A stretch of 64,000 bases of DNA from Aplidium turbinatum. Its lineage: Eukaryota > Chordata > Ascidiacea > Aplousobranchia > Polyclinidae. The stretch spans positions 12,741,501 to 12,805,500 of the forward strand of contig OU964932.1 of assembly GCA_918807975.1 (NCBI GenBank), given 5' to 3'. Shown here in pieces: positions 22,250-33,500 of the stretch. Each line of letters opens with the position of its first letter. The first letter of the stretch is position 1. The notes under the pieces were generated by a model. That model saw only the letters and a list, made by a program, of their open reading frames with translations. It searched no databases and was not told the DNA's origin. The translations under genes and the position numbers were made by a program.

Positions 22250-23280
22250 CAGTGAACCAGAACTATTGGATTTTGAAAGGACAATCGACGGCGCGAAGAA
22301 CTTTGCGTACCGGTACTTGTTTAAACTGCAAGTTTTGGGAAGCAAAGACTGGCGGTCAGCAGATAGGTGAACTGCCTACCCACTGAGACACACGCAGTCG
22401 CCCATTTAGTGTTTGTGGAACCGATTAGATGGGTTTACTTTTTGTTAAAATTGGAAGAAACAACGTCAAACGTTATGTGTGTATTTTTAATTGTTCATCC
22501 AGTAAAGCTGTGCATTTGGTTCAGCCTCTTAGGCTACATCCAATGCTTTCATCCAAGCCTTTCGGAGATTCTGTAATCGAAGAATCGCTCCTATAAGTCA
22601 TGTGTAGGCCTACAGCGATAATGGAGGAAATTTTATTGGTGCGAATCGGGAACTAAATCATGAAATTAAACTGTGGAAGAATAAGACTTTTCAGGACGCT
22701 ATTTTGCAGGATGGAATTACCTGGTATTTTGGGCCACTCCTAGCCCCCCATCAAATGGATTCATTGAAGCCTTCGTTCGCATTGTAAGAAAGACATTTCG
22801 TTTCATTGTTGCCGAAGCCACGCTAGATGAGTTTGAATTGCTGACACTCCTAACGGAAGTAGAAAGAATTCTGAATGATCGGCCTATCACTGGGCTTACC
22901 AGAAGTCCCGATGGTTTGTTTGCACTGACTTCCAGCATAATATTAACCGGTTCTCTTGCAGATGACGTTATTCCTGGAGTTTTTATGAAGGCCGATGCAT
23001 ATCTTCGGCCCTGGAAAAAAAGACGCAATATCTGGTGGACTTGCCATTGCTTCAACCTCGACAGAAATGGTTTGGATTTTCGCCCAATTTGAATTCAGGA
23101 GATCTTGTGTTAGTTGTAACTGCTGAGTCGGCCAAGCGCGGTTCTTGGCCCAAGGGCATCGTTGAGTTGGTTGTGCCAAACAAAAACTATTCAGTGCGTA
23201 GAGCTAAGGTAGGCTACGTATTGCTAATTCAACGTCAGTTCGTGATATTCGAAAACTGTGCCTGCTTGAGGTAGTAGATG
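22250..23280 (+). mobile_element. Old BEL/Pao integrase remnant (fossil)
   Basis: Pieces of a BEL/Pao integrase and of the DUF5641-like domain that follows it are recognisable (for example the ERILNDRPIT block and a VRRAKV end). No LTRs were found around it. It is heavily decayed with many breaks, and much older than the element at 14.6-20.4 kb. Confidence 0.75.
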
Positions 23281-23802
23281 ACTGAAGTCACTAACTTCCG
23301 CGTTTCGCGCCAATAGCTATGTTTTTTTATTTGTGATCTGCATTGTAAATGGATGTTCTTACCCCGCAAGCACTAGGCTACATCGGTTCACTTGCGGTGA
23401 ACCGATGTCGATCTTGTTGAGTAGGCTAAACCTAAATATGTCTTTGATTGTCTGGACTCTGGATCATGTCCGTATTATGAGAATATCGTCACCTGTGGTT
23501 GTAGAACTATCTGTTTTGTGTTTTATTCAATTGTGTTTATGAGCATCATGGAATTGTATTCCCTGTCTTGTTTCATTGCATGTACGACGTACGTCCGTAC
23601 TGCTGTGGAGAACGATCTGGTAGGAAGCATAGTAGGGTGATCACTAGATTGAATCTAGTGATAGATTGTCATCATGTATCTAAGTGTTTCGTACTTCTTG
23701 AAGACATGTAGATCACAGTTGTAAGTCCGCCCCGTTAGCTCAGTGGTTACGCGCCCGGCTCAAGTTCACGAGGCGTTCGACTCTCGGGGTGTGCGCTTGA
23801 GC

Positions 23803-24370
23803 CAGGCGCGGATTTACGGGGGGGCCCAAGGGGCCCGGCCCCCCCCCCGAAATTTTGTGAGAAATTGTTGAATGGTTTGATATGCTTCTAAACAGCTGAT
23901 ATTAGTCCCACAGCGGACTTACAACCCCCCTTTGGCATGCGTGTGACGTCACGATATTGAGAATGATGCTTTCAGTCTCCATGTCTCTAAAACAAAGTTT
24001 GCCTAGTTTTAAGCGAAACTGCATTAAAAGAGCGAGTTTTGCCAATACCAAACATTCAAACATCTCAGCCAGGAATTACTGTAGCAACAAGAAAACATAG
24101 AATCTTAGCTTTATTACCGAAAAAATGCCGAAGAAAGCATGATCTTATCCTTTTGCTATGCCACCGGACAGCACCATTTTACAGGAATGTTTATACCCAT
24201 ATTTTTGTTGAAAATGCTCTCAGAATGCACCAAATTCAAAGTGATTTTTCAAAACTTTCTGGGGGAGGCCCCCCAGACCCCCCGCCGCTGGGTGTCGCCT
24301 TTGGCGAACACGCCGTCGGCATTCGCCCGCCGGCTGTCGAAACCCCCCGAGCTGGTTGTTGACAAACACC
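23803..24370. repeat. GC-rich dispersed element, copy 1
   Basis: It starts with GCGGATTTACGGGGGG and a run of C, and includes TTTCTGGGGGAGGCCCCCCA. Related sequence is at 35150-35330 (minus), 44330-44400 (plus) and 60790-61240 (minus). Open frames through it are by-products of its composition. Confidence 0.6.
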
Positions 24371-24373
24371 GCT

Positions 24374-24800
24374 CACCTCTACCCAGAATGTAATAAATTG
24401 GAGGGGCGTAATTGCTGAAGTAAAGGCGGTTGAGAGAAAGGAACTGGCCACCCTACTCTCATTAGTGCCGATGGGCTTAGTATAATGAGAAGTTGAGAAC
24501 CTTATCTTCTCATCCCGATGCTTGGATTCAAGTATGGGACTCACCTTTTTACAACTGAAACAGCAGTAACCTCCGAATAAATAGACTGGACTAGGCCTTC
24601 AATGGTAGACTTCAGTATGTCACTCACCTCTACCCAGGGTTTAATAAATTGGGTGGGCATAGTTGCTGAATTAAAGGCGGCCGAGAGAAAGGAACTGGCC
24701 ACCCTACTCTCGTTAGTGCCGAAGGCTTAGTATAATGAGAACCTTATCTTCTCATCCCCGATGCTTGGATCAAGTATGTGACTCACCTTTACCTTTTTTG
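24374..24800. repeat. Two imperfect tandem copies of a ~253-bp unit
   Basis: Units start CACCTCTACCCAG at about 24374 and 24627. Both contain GAGAGAAAGGAACTGGCCAC. A stretch at 24577-24619 recurs inverted at about 43972-44020. Confidence 0.75.
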
Positions 24801-24990
24801 TCAATTCAGCTGCACCTAGTGAATGGAATAATTCCACGGCAACAACACTTCAACAAGCGGAAAACTTCACTCTGCCAATCTAGGTAACCGGCCCTGTGTC
24901 AAGAGCCTCTACAAATATGCGAAACTACCAGGAATAACCTATCAAGGCTTTTTCAGTCCGAGGATGAAGATTCAAAACCAAACCAAACCA

Positions 24991-26509
24991 GTTTAAAAAA
25001 TTGTCCTTGCTTTGTAAAAACGTTGACCTGTAAGTTACGTTTTTGTGAGGAGCATGTTACGGACAATTTTGACTTAATTTCGATTTCTCTTTTTCTATTT
25101 ATTTATAAACGTTCGTCACGCTCCAGTAATTTCTATCTCTACCTCCTGTGCTGATCGTAAATCTACCCTGTTCGAATTTGGACCGCTGAACGGAGGACGT
25201 TGGTTTCAAGGGGAAATTCTTTTTAAATTGCTTCACTACAGTAAGTGATGCCTTCTGTTTTCATTGTGTATATTAGTCAGTTTGTGTGGTGAATTGCTTT
25301 TGACTTAATTGTGCATTAAACTGTTTATAGGCTACCCCTCTGTTGTATTGAGCTAACTTAGTAGAGAAGTCAAGAGTAATTTATTGCGACATAATTAGCA
25401 GGACTTTGGATATCGAGCATTATTTGTTAGCTGCGGCCAGCGATCACAAAACATTTCAATCAACCGAAACTAGGTCCCCGTAGTCGTCCAGACTCCAGAC
25501 CACATATCTTTATAAAAAAAAGTTTTAACATAAAGATAGCCTAGCCTACATGATAGTCTAGATATACAATACAATGATGACAGATGATAGATACAAAGAT
25601 ACAATGATGAACATGGCAAAAAGTAAAGGCAATCAGTTAAACAAGTAAATTTTAAATTAGATTTATAATAATTAGGCTATATCTAAATCCATTTTCAAAG
25701 CAAAAAATCAACAACCTTTCAAGAACGTGAAGCTCAACACTCTGCGAAAATGATGTAATTTCAAAACACTTTTTTATAAAGAAAATTGTTTAGAAAGGAT
25801 TTGCTAACTCCCAATGTAGACAGAAGTAAACAGCTTTAAACCTATCCTTTTCATCAGTGCAAGAATTTCAATTAGACCTACAGAGAGGTACGGTAGCCTA
25901 ACGTAAAGAAATTTGTTTGACTGCTTCGTGCTGAAATGCCAATTTTGTAACACAGCAGTTCTCAAAACGTGGGCCACAAAGAGATTGGAGTTGGACTCCG
26001 AAGCATTTTATTGCTAGAGAATTAGGCTACAAAGAAATCAGTACAAGAAGAGATTACATTTACATGTACGACACGAAAGTCATTTTATCAAATAGCAAAC
26101 GAATTTTAGGCCCCGCTTTCAGACATACTGATTCCATTAAATTTTGCGTGGTTAACAGTAACACTGTTTTATGACCAAGGTCCATTTGATCAAATAAACT
26201 AGTAGCTAGCCTACACGACTAACAGAAGAAATAAAAATAATCTTAAGATGACTAAGTGAAAAACATTTGCAAAGTTCTCAAAACCATTTACGTTGGTATG
26301 AGCTCGCCAGTTGTGGAAAAAAAATTTGTGCAAGAAAAATCAAAACAAAATTGGTTGGTTGGTTTTAGAATCTTTGTCCTCGGACTTTCATTCACTACAA
26401 TTGTCATTCAAACATTCCTTGGCTTTAAAATTGTTAAATATATCAAGACTTTTTCAAATTTTAATAAGAATAAATGTCTTCTTTTTTTTAAATAAAATAA
26501 ATAAAACAA
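24991..26509. other. No gene recognised; SINE tail fragment near 26345-26395
   Basis: AT-rich. A hAT-like end (CAGTTCTCAAAACGTGGGCC) occurs near 25964 without a partner. A piece of SINE family A tail in minus orientation is at about 26345-26395. Confidence 0.4.
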
Positions 26510-26798
26510 GTCCGCCCCGTTAGCTCAGTGGTTACGCGCCCGGCTCAAGATCACGCGGCGCAAGTACGTCTCTCGGGGTGTGCGCTTGAGCAACGCATTT
26601 CAGGACTGCTCTTCACTCAGTGGCATCTAGTGAATGGAATAATTCCCCGGCAAGAACACTTTAACAATCGTAAAACTTCACTCTGCCAATTTCGGAAACC
26701 GACCTTGCGTTAAGAGCCTCTACAAGTATGCGAAACTACCAGGAATAACCTATCAAGGCTTTGTCAGTCCGAGAATAAAGATTCAAAACCAACCAACT
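26510..26798 (+). mobile_element. tRNA-derived SINE, family A, best copy
   Basis: Head GTCCGCCCCGTTAGCTCAG with A-box-like CAGTGGTTACGCGCCC, B-box-like TACGTCTCTC, then TGCGCTTGAGCAACGCATTT, the TAGTGAATGGAATAATTCCC body and a GATTCAAAACCAACC tail. It serves as the family reference in this window. Confidence 0.88.
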
Positions 26799-27011
26799 AA
26801 ATCGCGCAGATGCACGCAATACACGAAGATGCACGCAATACACTTACACCACAATGAACAGCATACAAAAAAATTAGCGGACTATTATTTCACTTAATTG
26901 ACTTCTGTAATGTTTGGCATGTATTGTTTTTGTTTTGATGGTCGGAAATAAAAGCTAAGTGAACTGACTGAACCCTCAGTTCCCCAAACCACCACGTTTT
27001 GACATTTTGAT

Positions 27012-27570
27012 TTAGGGGCCAAGCATTCTTTTTTTGGGGGAGGTGGTTGGTGTGAATGACTCCAAAACTGATCCTCCCGACTTCTGAGGCAATAATGGAT
27101 CGTGAGCCGATGATTCTTCTGCTGTGCAGATGGATGGTGGTGAATCGGCTTCGGTTTGATTGGAGGAGGATGAGTCGTTTGCTGGTAGACAAGAACGTAG
27201 TGAATCGATTTCTGTTATACCAAAGTTTAGTGCATCCACTGATGTTGAAGCCACTGGTGTAGAAGTGGATGAATACGAACGGACTGATGTTGTTTTAGAA
27301 GGTGGCGTGGTATGGCCTTCTATTCGTTTGTTAGAAGAACCAACCTCTGTTTTGTGACTTGGTTGATATTGGTCCATTCTGTCTGTTTCGAAGGAAATTT
27401 CTCGTCTCAAATTGCGATCTAAGTTGATCGAATATTTTAGCAGCTCTTTCACTTTGTGTTTGGTTAAGTCTGGATTTTTTAGAAGCAAGCTATATAGAAG
27501 GTCTGGATCATAATCCAAAGTGTTAAGATATTGAATGGATTCTGATAAGCGTATAATCTTTATCCTTGTC
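27012..27570 (-). CDS. Probable last exon of the KAP gene
   Basis: The acceptor tattttgcag opens a 186-codon frame with DYDPDLLYSLLLKNPDLTK, then a Ser/Thr/Pro-rich tail. The phase fits exon 13, whose donor (gttaac) and acceptor are weak. It could belong to another gene, but no other gene on this strand is close. Confidence 0.6.
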
Positions 27571-30500
27571 CTGCAAAATAATATAGGCTTAATAGTTTTC
27601 ATTGTTTAGGCTGAGTAATGGGTTCAATCAAGATAAAATTAGCGCGAATTTTACTATGAGATTTATGTCGAGTTTATCTATCATGAGCTATATTTTAAGT
27701 GAACAAATATAGCCTGCTTTTTTTTAAATCAAACCTTTACAAAGTTTTCTGACACCTCAATAGTAAAACCTTGTCAAAAGGGGTTCGGGAGAAATAGCCT
27801 ACTTGGCACTGACTGTTCTAAATAGCGGCCACTTTTCTAAGAAAGTGTCAGCAATTCCACATTTGTAAAGTTTTATCACTGAATTATTAATTTCGTAGCC
27901 TGCTTCACAAAAAAAAAAAATTAAGAAAATGGTTGATGCAAAGTTGCATTTTTACTCTTGACGTTAATTTTCAAAAATGTGTCACTGAAAACGGTGCACC
28001 ATTTACGCTTCTTCACCAGGCGACGGGGCCAACGTTCTGCCACTCCCTGTAGCCTACTAATTATATAAAACTCACATTTTAAATCAAATATAGTTATTAC
28101 TCTCTAAACCCTTGACCGCCTGTTTCACCTAAAAGGAGGATGACCAGAAGGTCTTCTGATGATCCTCTTTTTAGATGAAACGGGCTGTCAAGGGTTTAGA
28201 CTAGAGAGTAATAACTAGGGCCATTTAAAGTCATATTTTTTTCTATGCATCAGTAAGTCGTGAAATCAATTTTAACGCAAAAACCGCATCCCTATGAGGT
28301 ATATTAAGAAAGTTATGAAGTCATATAAAGTCATATTTTCCTGGTTAGGTCATAAATCAGCTTTTTAAGTTATATAGTCATATTTTTGAGTTATAAAGTC
28401 ATACCGTTGTATACTTTAAATAAAAAGTAGCCTACCAATTTAAGCGGTGAAGCAATTCAGCACTAAGAGAGTAAGGCAATTTCTGATTGAACGAAGGCAA
28501 ACTGTAGGATTAGCCTACATAACACTTACAGTCACAGACCTATATTTTATGAGGTCACACATTGCATTGTGTTGCAACACAATCTGTTCTACTTCTGTGC
28601 ATTGAAGTGGGAGATCATGTGAAGTTCAGTCAGTGGGTAAGCAAGCAAAAAAGCTCAACCTTGGTGTACTTATATACAAATACAGTACAACTAGTAGCAA
28701 ACTGAAGAATATAACAGTTAAATATATACAGAGACTTAGACATAGAGAGAATATCTGGTTCAGCATGCCAAAAGTGAAACAATCAAATGCAGCGAAAGTC
28801 AAAGCGATTGTAAAACTTACTAAAGTCATTTTTACGTCCAAATCGTAACTTCAAAGACTCTAACATTCCACACTACATGAAACTGTACTACAACAGTGGT
28901 TTAAAATAAAAATGAATGTGTAATACTGTTATGTTGCGTATGTTTTACTCTTTAGTTCCGTGAGTGACGTTGTTCGCATGTAAAAATAAACGATTTTCAC
29001 ATAAAGTCATATAAAGTCATATTTTCCAAAAAATAAAGTCATATTATTGATTTTTTAAGGTCATATAAAAATGGCCCTAGTAATAACTATATTTGATTTA
29101 ATTCGCTCTGCTTGGCTTTTTGCTTGGCATTGAGCACTTTTTGTAGTATTAATAGTATTTACTGTTTAAACTCACATTTTATATATTTCAAACAACGTGC
29201 TTTTGTTTTTGATCTCTTCACCCGCTCGTCCGGCTTCAGTGCGCTGATCAGAATCTTCTATCATTTGAATGAGACAGCTCATGCTGAATGGCCATTGATC
29301 AGTGAGAACAATCCACAAAACCACATCTTTTGCTGGATAATAAACGTTTTTTTGTTAAACTACAACATCAAAGAAAATTAAGAATTCTATCGTCAATGCT
29401 CTACCCAGAAATCGCAAAACGATTTGCTTTGTTAACCTTGCAAAATCTTGAAAAAAGTTACGAAATGGTTTCACGAGAGAAGGATCACTAGAGAAAACCA
29501 TTGGCTTTCCTTGTGAATTATTGTTTTCCTCTCTGCTGGGTAGTGACAATCCATTCAACGACTTCGTAAAAAAAAGTAGTATTCAATAAAGATTAAGTAG
29601 ATAGGCAACGGAAGTCTTTGCATCTTTTACTCTTACCTTTTAGCATTATTTTTTGTTTGGATGTTTCATTTTCACGTGCATGGGACGATTCAGCTTGAGG
29701 TGCACCAGTGCCTGGTGGGTTGTGAATTTCCTTCGCCAAGTCGCTCCAACTTTTGCAACACGTCTTCTGCAATAATGCGCGTAGTTTAGGTGGCATTCTC
29801 TTTAGGCTTCCTCAAAAAATGTAATTTTTTTCTTCGTTCTCGCCTTCTGCTTATCAGAGCAGTGGTCGGCAAACTAGAGCAGGTGATATAGTCATAGGCA
29901 GTGGCGTAGCCTACACAGGATTTTGCAACGGGGGAAGGGGGACATTTGATTCAATTAGACATTTTTTGACAAAAGTAAAATTTAAATGTGTTATACTTTG
30001 TAATTTTTGATCTTTTATATTTTTTGTCATTGTTTTGCTTTTTTTGACTGGAAATTGCTGTTGAAGGCGCACTTTTGTATTCCGAAAATTAGTTGAGCTT
30101 GTAAGAAAATGCCAAATACCAGTAGGCCTATCAAGCTACTGCGTCTGTAGACCATTGGGGAATTTGTTTGAACAATTATTATTCGTTGTTTTGAAGTGGT
30201 TTCCCACTTGATAGTTATTGAAAGAGTGCTTTGGGCCACGATAAATCCGTTCTTCGACCAAAGTAGGCTATCGAAGATTGTTGACAAAGTTTCATAATAA
30301 TTAATGCACCACTGAGTATTTCTAAAAATATTTATAAACAATATTTTGTAATGACGTTTCTAAGCAAAACTACTTGGCCTTGACTTTCACTTAGAAAAAA
30401 CGAATCTAAACTATTTACACTACAAAACCTAATTGGAAACATAACATAGCAAGCATCAAAATATTACATGAAAGCTTGTGACGCTAATGACTCAGTCATA

Positions 30501-33500
30501 AATCTTTACAGTAAGAATTCAGTTTTAGTTCAGTTACATTTTTTTTTTCGATTATGAAAGCAAAAAATACTACTTGCTATCACGCTGCTGGAGTTTAGAA
30601 GAAGGTAGAAGCGATAAAAACGCAAACGTTAAACAGTGCTCGAGACTGAAATGCACTAAGCACCACTGGCACGAAGGGGTGCGAGACCAGAATCATTGGG
30701 GTGAGTAATAAAGCGGCGTTAAAAGCTTTGACTTGTAGACTTGTCACTGAAGTTTCATGAGGAAGCTAACGCCATTGAACATGCGTCACAATGGTATTAA
30801 AACGTTGTAGGTAATAGTATTGAAACATTTTTGGGAGGAGAGGGGAAAGATAAAATTTTTGAAAGAAGATTCCCCTCAAGCCCCCAGTGGCTACTCTACA
30901 CCCCTGGTTTTAATCTACAGTTTGGAGTAACTGCTACGTTTTGTACTACTGTTGATACAGAAATCACTAATAGGTCCCTGTTTTAAGTTTAGGGCTAGGT
31001 TATATCAACGATTGATTAAAGTTTTAACATTTGAAACAGCCAACGGATGGGTTTGATTTTTCATATAGGCTAGGCTATCCCATAACCCTAAATCTGCATT
31101 TTATAACAAAAAATACGGTTGCTGCTACTGAACAAAATAAATAAGATTAATATGCAAGACAAAAAGGAGTTACTCGTTGTTGAAGGCATTGCATGACGGA
31201 AGCAGTTATAGATATGACGTTGAATATCCTCTTGATGTTGCGTGGGTTTCCGTGCAAATGGTGCTTTAAAATTTTATCTTCATACATGTATTTCCTTAAA
31301 AGAAAAGTGCATTTAATGACTAGTTTCGACAAATTTATCAGTATGTAGTACTAATAGCTCTATGATTTATCTCTTTTGCGAACAGTAGTAGGCTATCTTC
31401 AGTTTTTAAAAATCTTAACTAAAACATAAATAAATTAGGTTCCACTTTTACACAACACTTCAAAACATGTAAAACCTGCATTCGAAAAGAAAGCGATCAA
31501 ATTTTGGCTGGGATTGAAGCGATTGATACTCTACCAGCGCTTCTTCTTCTTCTTGATCTTTTTTTGGTTTAGAAGGTGTTTGTTTTACTAAAAATAAAGT
31601 AGGTTAGGCTTAGGCTATTTTGTAGCCTACAGGTTGGACTGAAACTTGAAAATTACAATTTGTAAAACCGCGAAGAATTGAATCACTTAAACTTGCGTGC
31701 CACAAAATATATCTCACAGCGGAAAAACTAAAAAAATATAAAACATTTTAAATTATATTTCTTTTGAATTCCCAGTGGTGTTTACCAATTAACATATAGC
31801 CTAAGTCAGTTTTTTGAGAGAAGAATGCTGGTACTTTGGTGTTCAATACATAAACAAAAGATCGACAACAACGTATTAGAGCAAATATCATTATTCGAAC
31901 AAGCTGCAACAGGAGAGCGATGAGAAGCTTCACTAAAAAGCTTTCAGTTGTATAACTTGTTTGGATTTTAATTAAACGCAATATCTTTCCGAGTGTTTTA
32001 CATTATTAGTTGTTCAGTTCTTTTCGTCCTCTAATATTAGTCAGTTCTTTTGTTTTTTACATTCTCAGTTCTTATTTCTTTAGATGCAGTGAGTTATTTA
32101 TTTTAGCGAAGGCATAGAGCTGCGCAGAAAACGTTCCAATTTGTTCTGTTGTTTGTTTTTTCATTGTTTGAATATATACTGTATTTCCGAACCGATTACG
32201 GTGATGTTAATTATCTGTTCATGATAGCTGTCATTGTACCTCTTGGAAAGCGTAGTTGAAGTCCTTCCCTTGGATAATCGGGCTTATCTAAAAAAGAAAC
32301 ATAATTTCATAATTACAATTGCTTAAAAATAAAAAATAACTACCGTATATGCTAACATGAGACAAGTCGACGAAAACCCTTCATTACGTTACTAAGTACT
32401 ATCGAATCTATTATGTATTTTGCAATGCAATGAATATGCCATGTACCAGAGTTGGATGTATAATTATAATTGAGTGTAATTAGTTACAAGTTTTCATGAA
32501 ATTTAAATTAAGATTTTTTTGTTGTTGTGTAATTGTAATTTCAAAAAACTTTGATCCAAATACAAATATATTTGGTAAGTTGCACGCGCGATATCAGTGG
32601 CCTACGTTTGTTGAGTCGCTAGGAATAGAGCTCAAAAGGGGTTTCTACATAGCAATCTATTATAATCTTTATCAAGTGCAATTCTACTTGTTTTTGATAA
32701 AGTCAAGCGGTAAAGATCATCGACGAATGCAAATATTGAAGCATTCAACATTTGCATTTGAAACATGCAATCGATCGCATTCATCATCATCATTGTCAGC
32801 CATTGTTGTTCCACTGCAGGACGAAGGCCTTCCCCATATCTTTATAATTTTGTTTGTCTTTGCACGTTTGTGTCCAGTGTTTGTCGAATTGGTAGAGTTC
32901 ATCTCGCCATCTTGTTTTCTGTTTCCCTCTTTTGCGTTTATTGTCAAGCGGTATCCAGTCAGTAGCTCTTCTTGTCCATCTGTTGTCAGTTGTTCGCATG
33001 ATATGTCCTGCCCAATGATTTGTGTTTGTTGTCGTATCCATTTGGCTGGTTTCCTGTCTTTCCATGTAATGCCTAAGAGTACTTTTTCATGTGATCTTTG
33101 CGCAGTGCGTAGTTTGAGTGTTAGTGCTTTTGTTAAGTTCCATGTTTCTGCTCCGTATGTCATTGTTGGGAGAATGCATTGATTATACACTTTTCTTTTC
33201 ATTGAGATCGGTAATTTACTTTTAAATATTGAGCTCGCTCTTCCAAATGCCTGCCAACCAGGTGTAATTCTTCTTTTAATTTCTTCTTCTTTATCAGGTG
33301 ATGTGGTTACTATTTGGCCAAGGTATGTGTATTTGTTTATGTTTTGGAGATTGGCTCCATCTAATGTAATGTTTTGGTTTCCTTTGACATGGTGATTGAA
33401 CAAAACTTGTGTTTTAGTCAAATTTATTTTGAGACCGACCTCTTTGCTTGCCTCGTCGAGTTCAGTCAACATTGTTTGGAGTTCATTGGGTGTTGAAGAT

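Larger units (their letters stand above)
23725..24990 (+). mobile_element. tRNA-derived SINE, family A, split by an insertion
   Basis: The head is at 23725-23802 (A-box-like TTAGCTCAGTGGTTA, B box GTTCGACTC) and the body and tail at 24811-24990. Comparison with the intact copy at 26510 shows about 1 kb of foreign DNA between them and about 35 bases of the SINE missing at the junction. Confidence 0.75.

Noticed and set aside
23641-23661. Short palindrome TCACTAGATT-GAATCTAGTGA
   Set aside because: Too short and isolated to suggest more than chance or a decayed repeat end.
24039-24544. Several open frames of 80-107 codons on both strands
   Set aside because: They run through the GC-rich dispersed element, which is found in at least four places and shows no protein family.
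30027-30341. 104-codon minus-strand frame as an extra KAP exon
   Set aside because: No splice sites that fit the phase between KAP exons 11 and 12 and no resemblance to the KAP fold.
32496-33182. 228-codon plus-strand open frame
   Set aside because: It is antisense to the LINE reverse transcriptase at 32775-34490 and has no protein features of its own.
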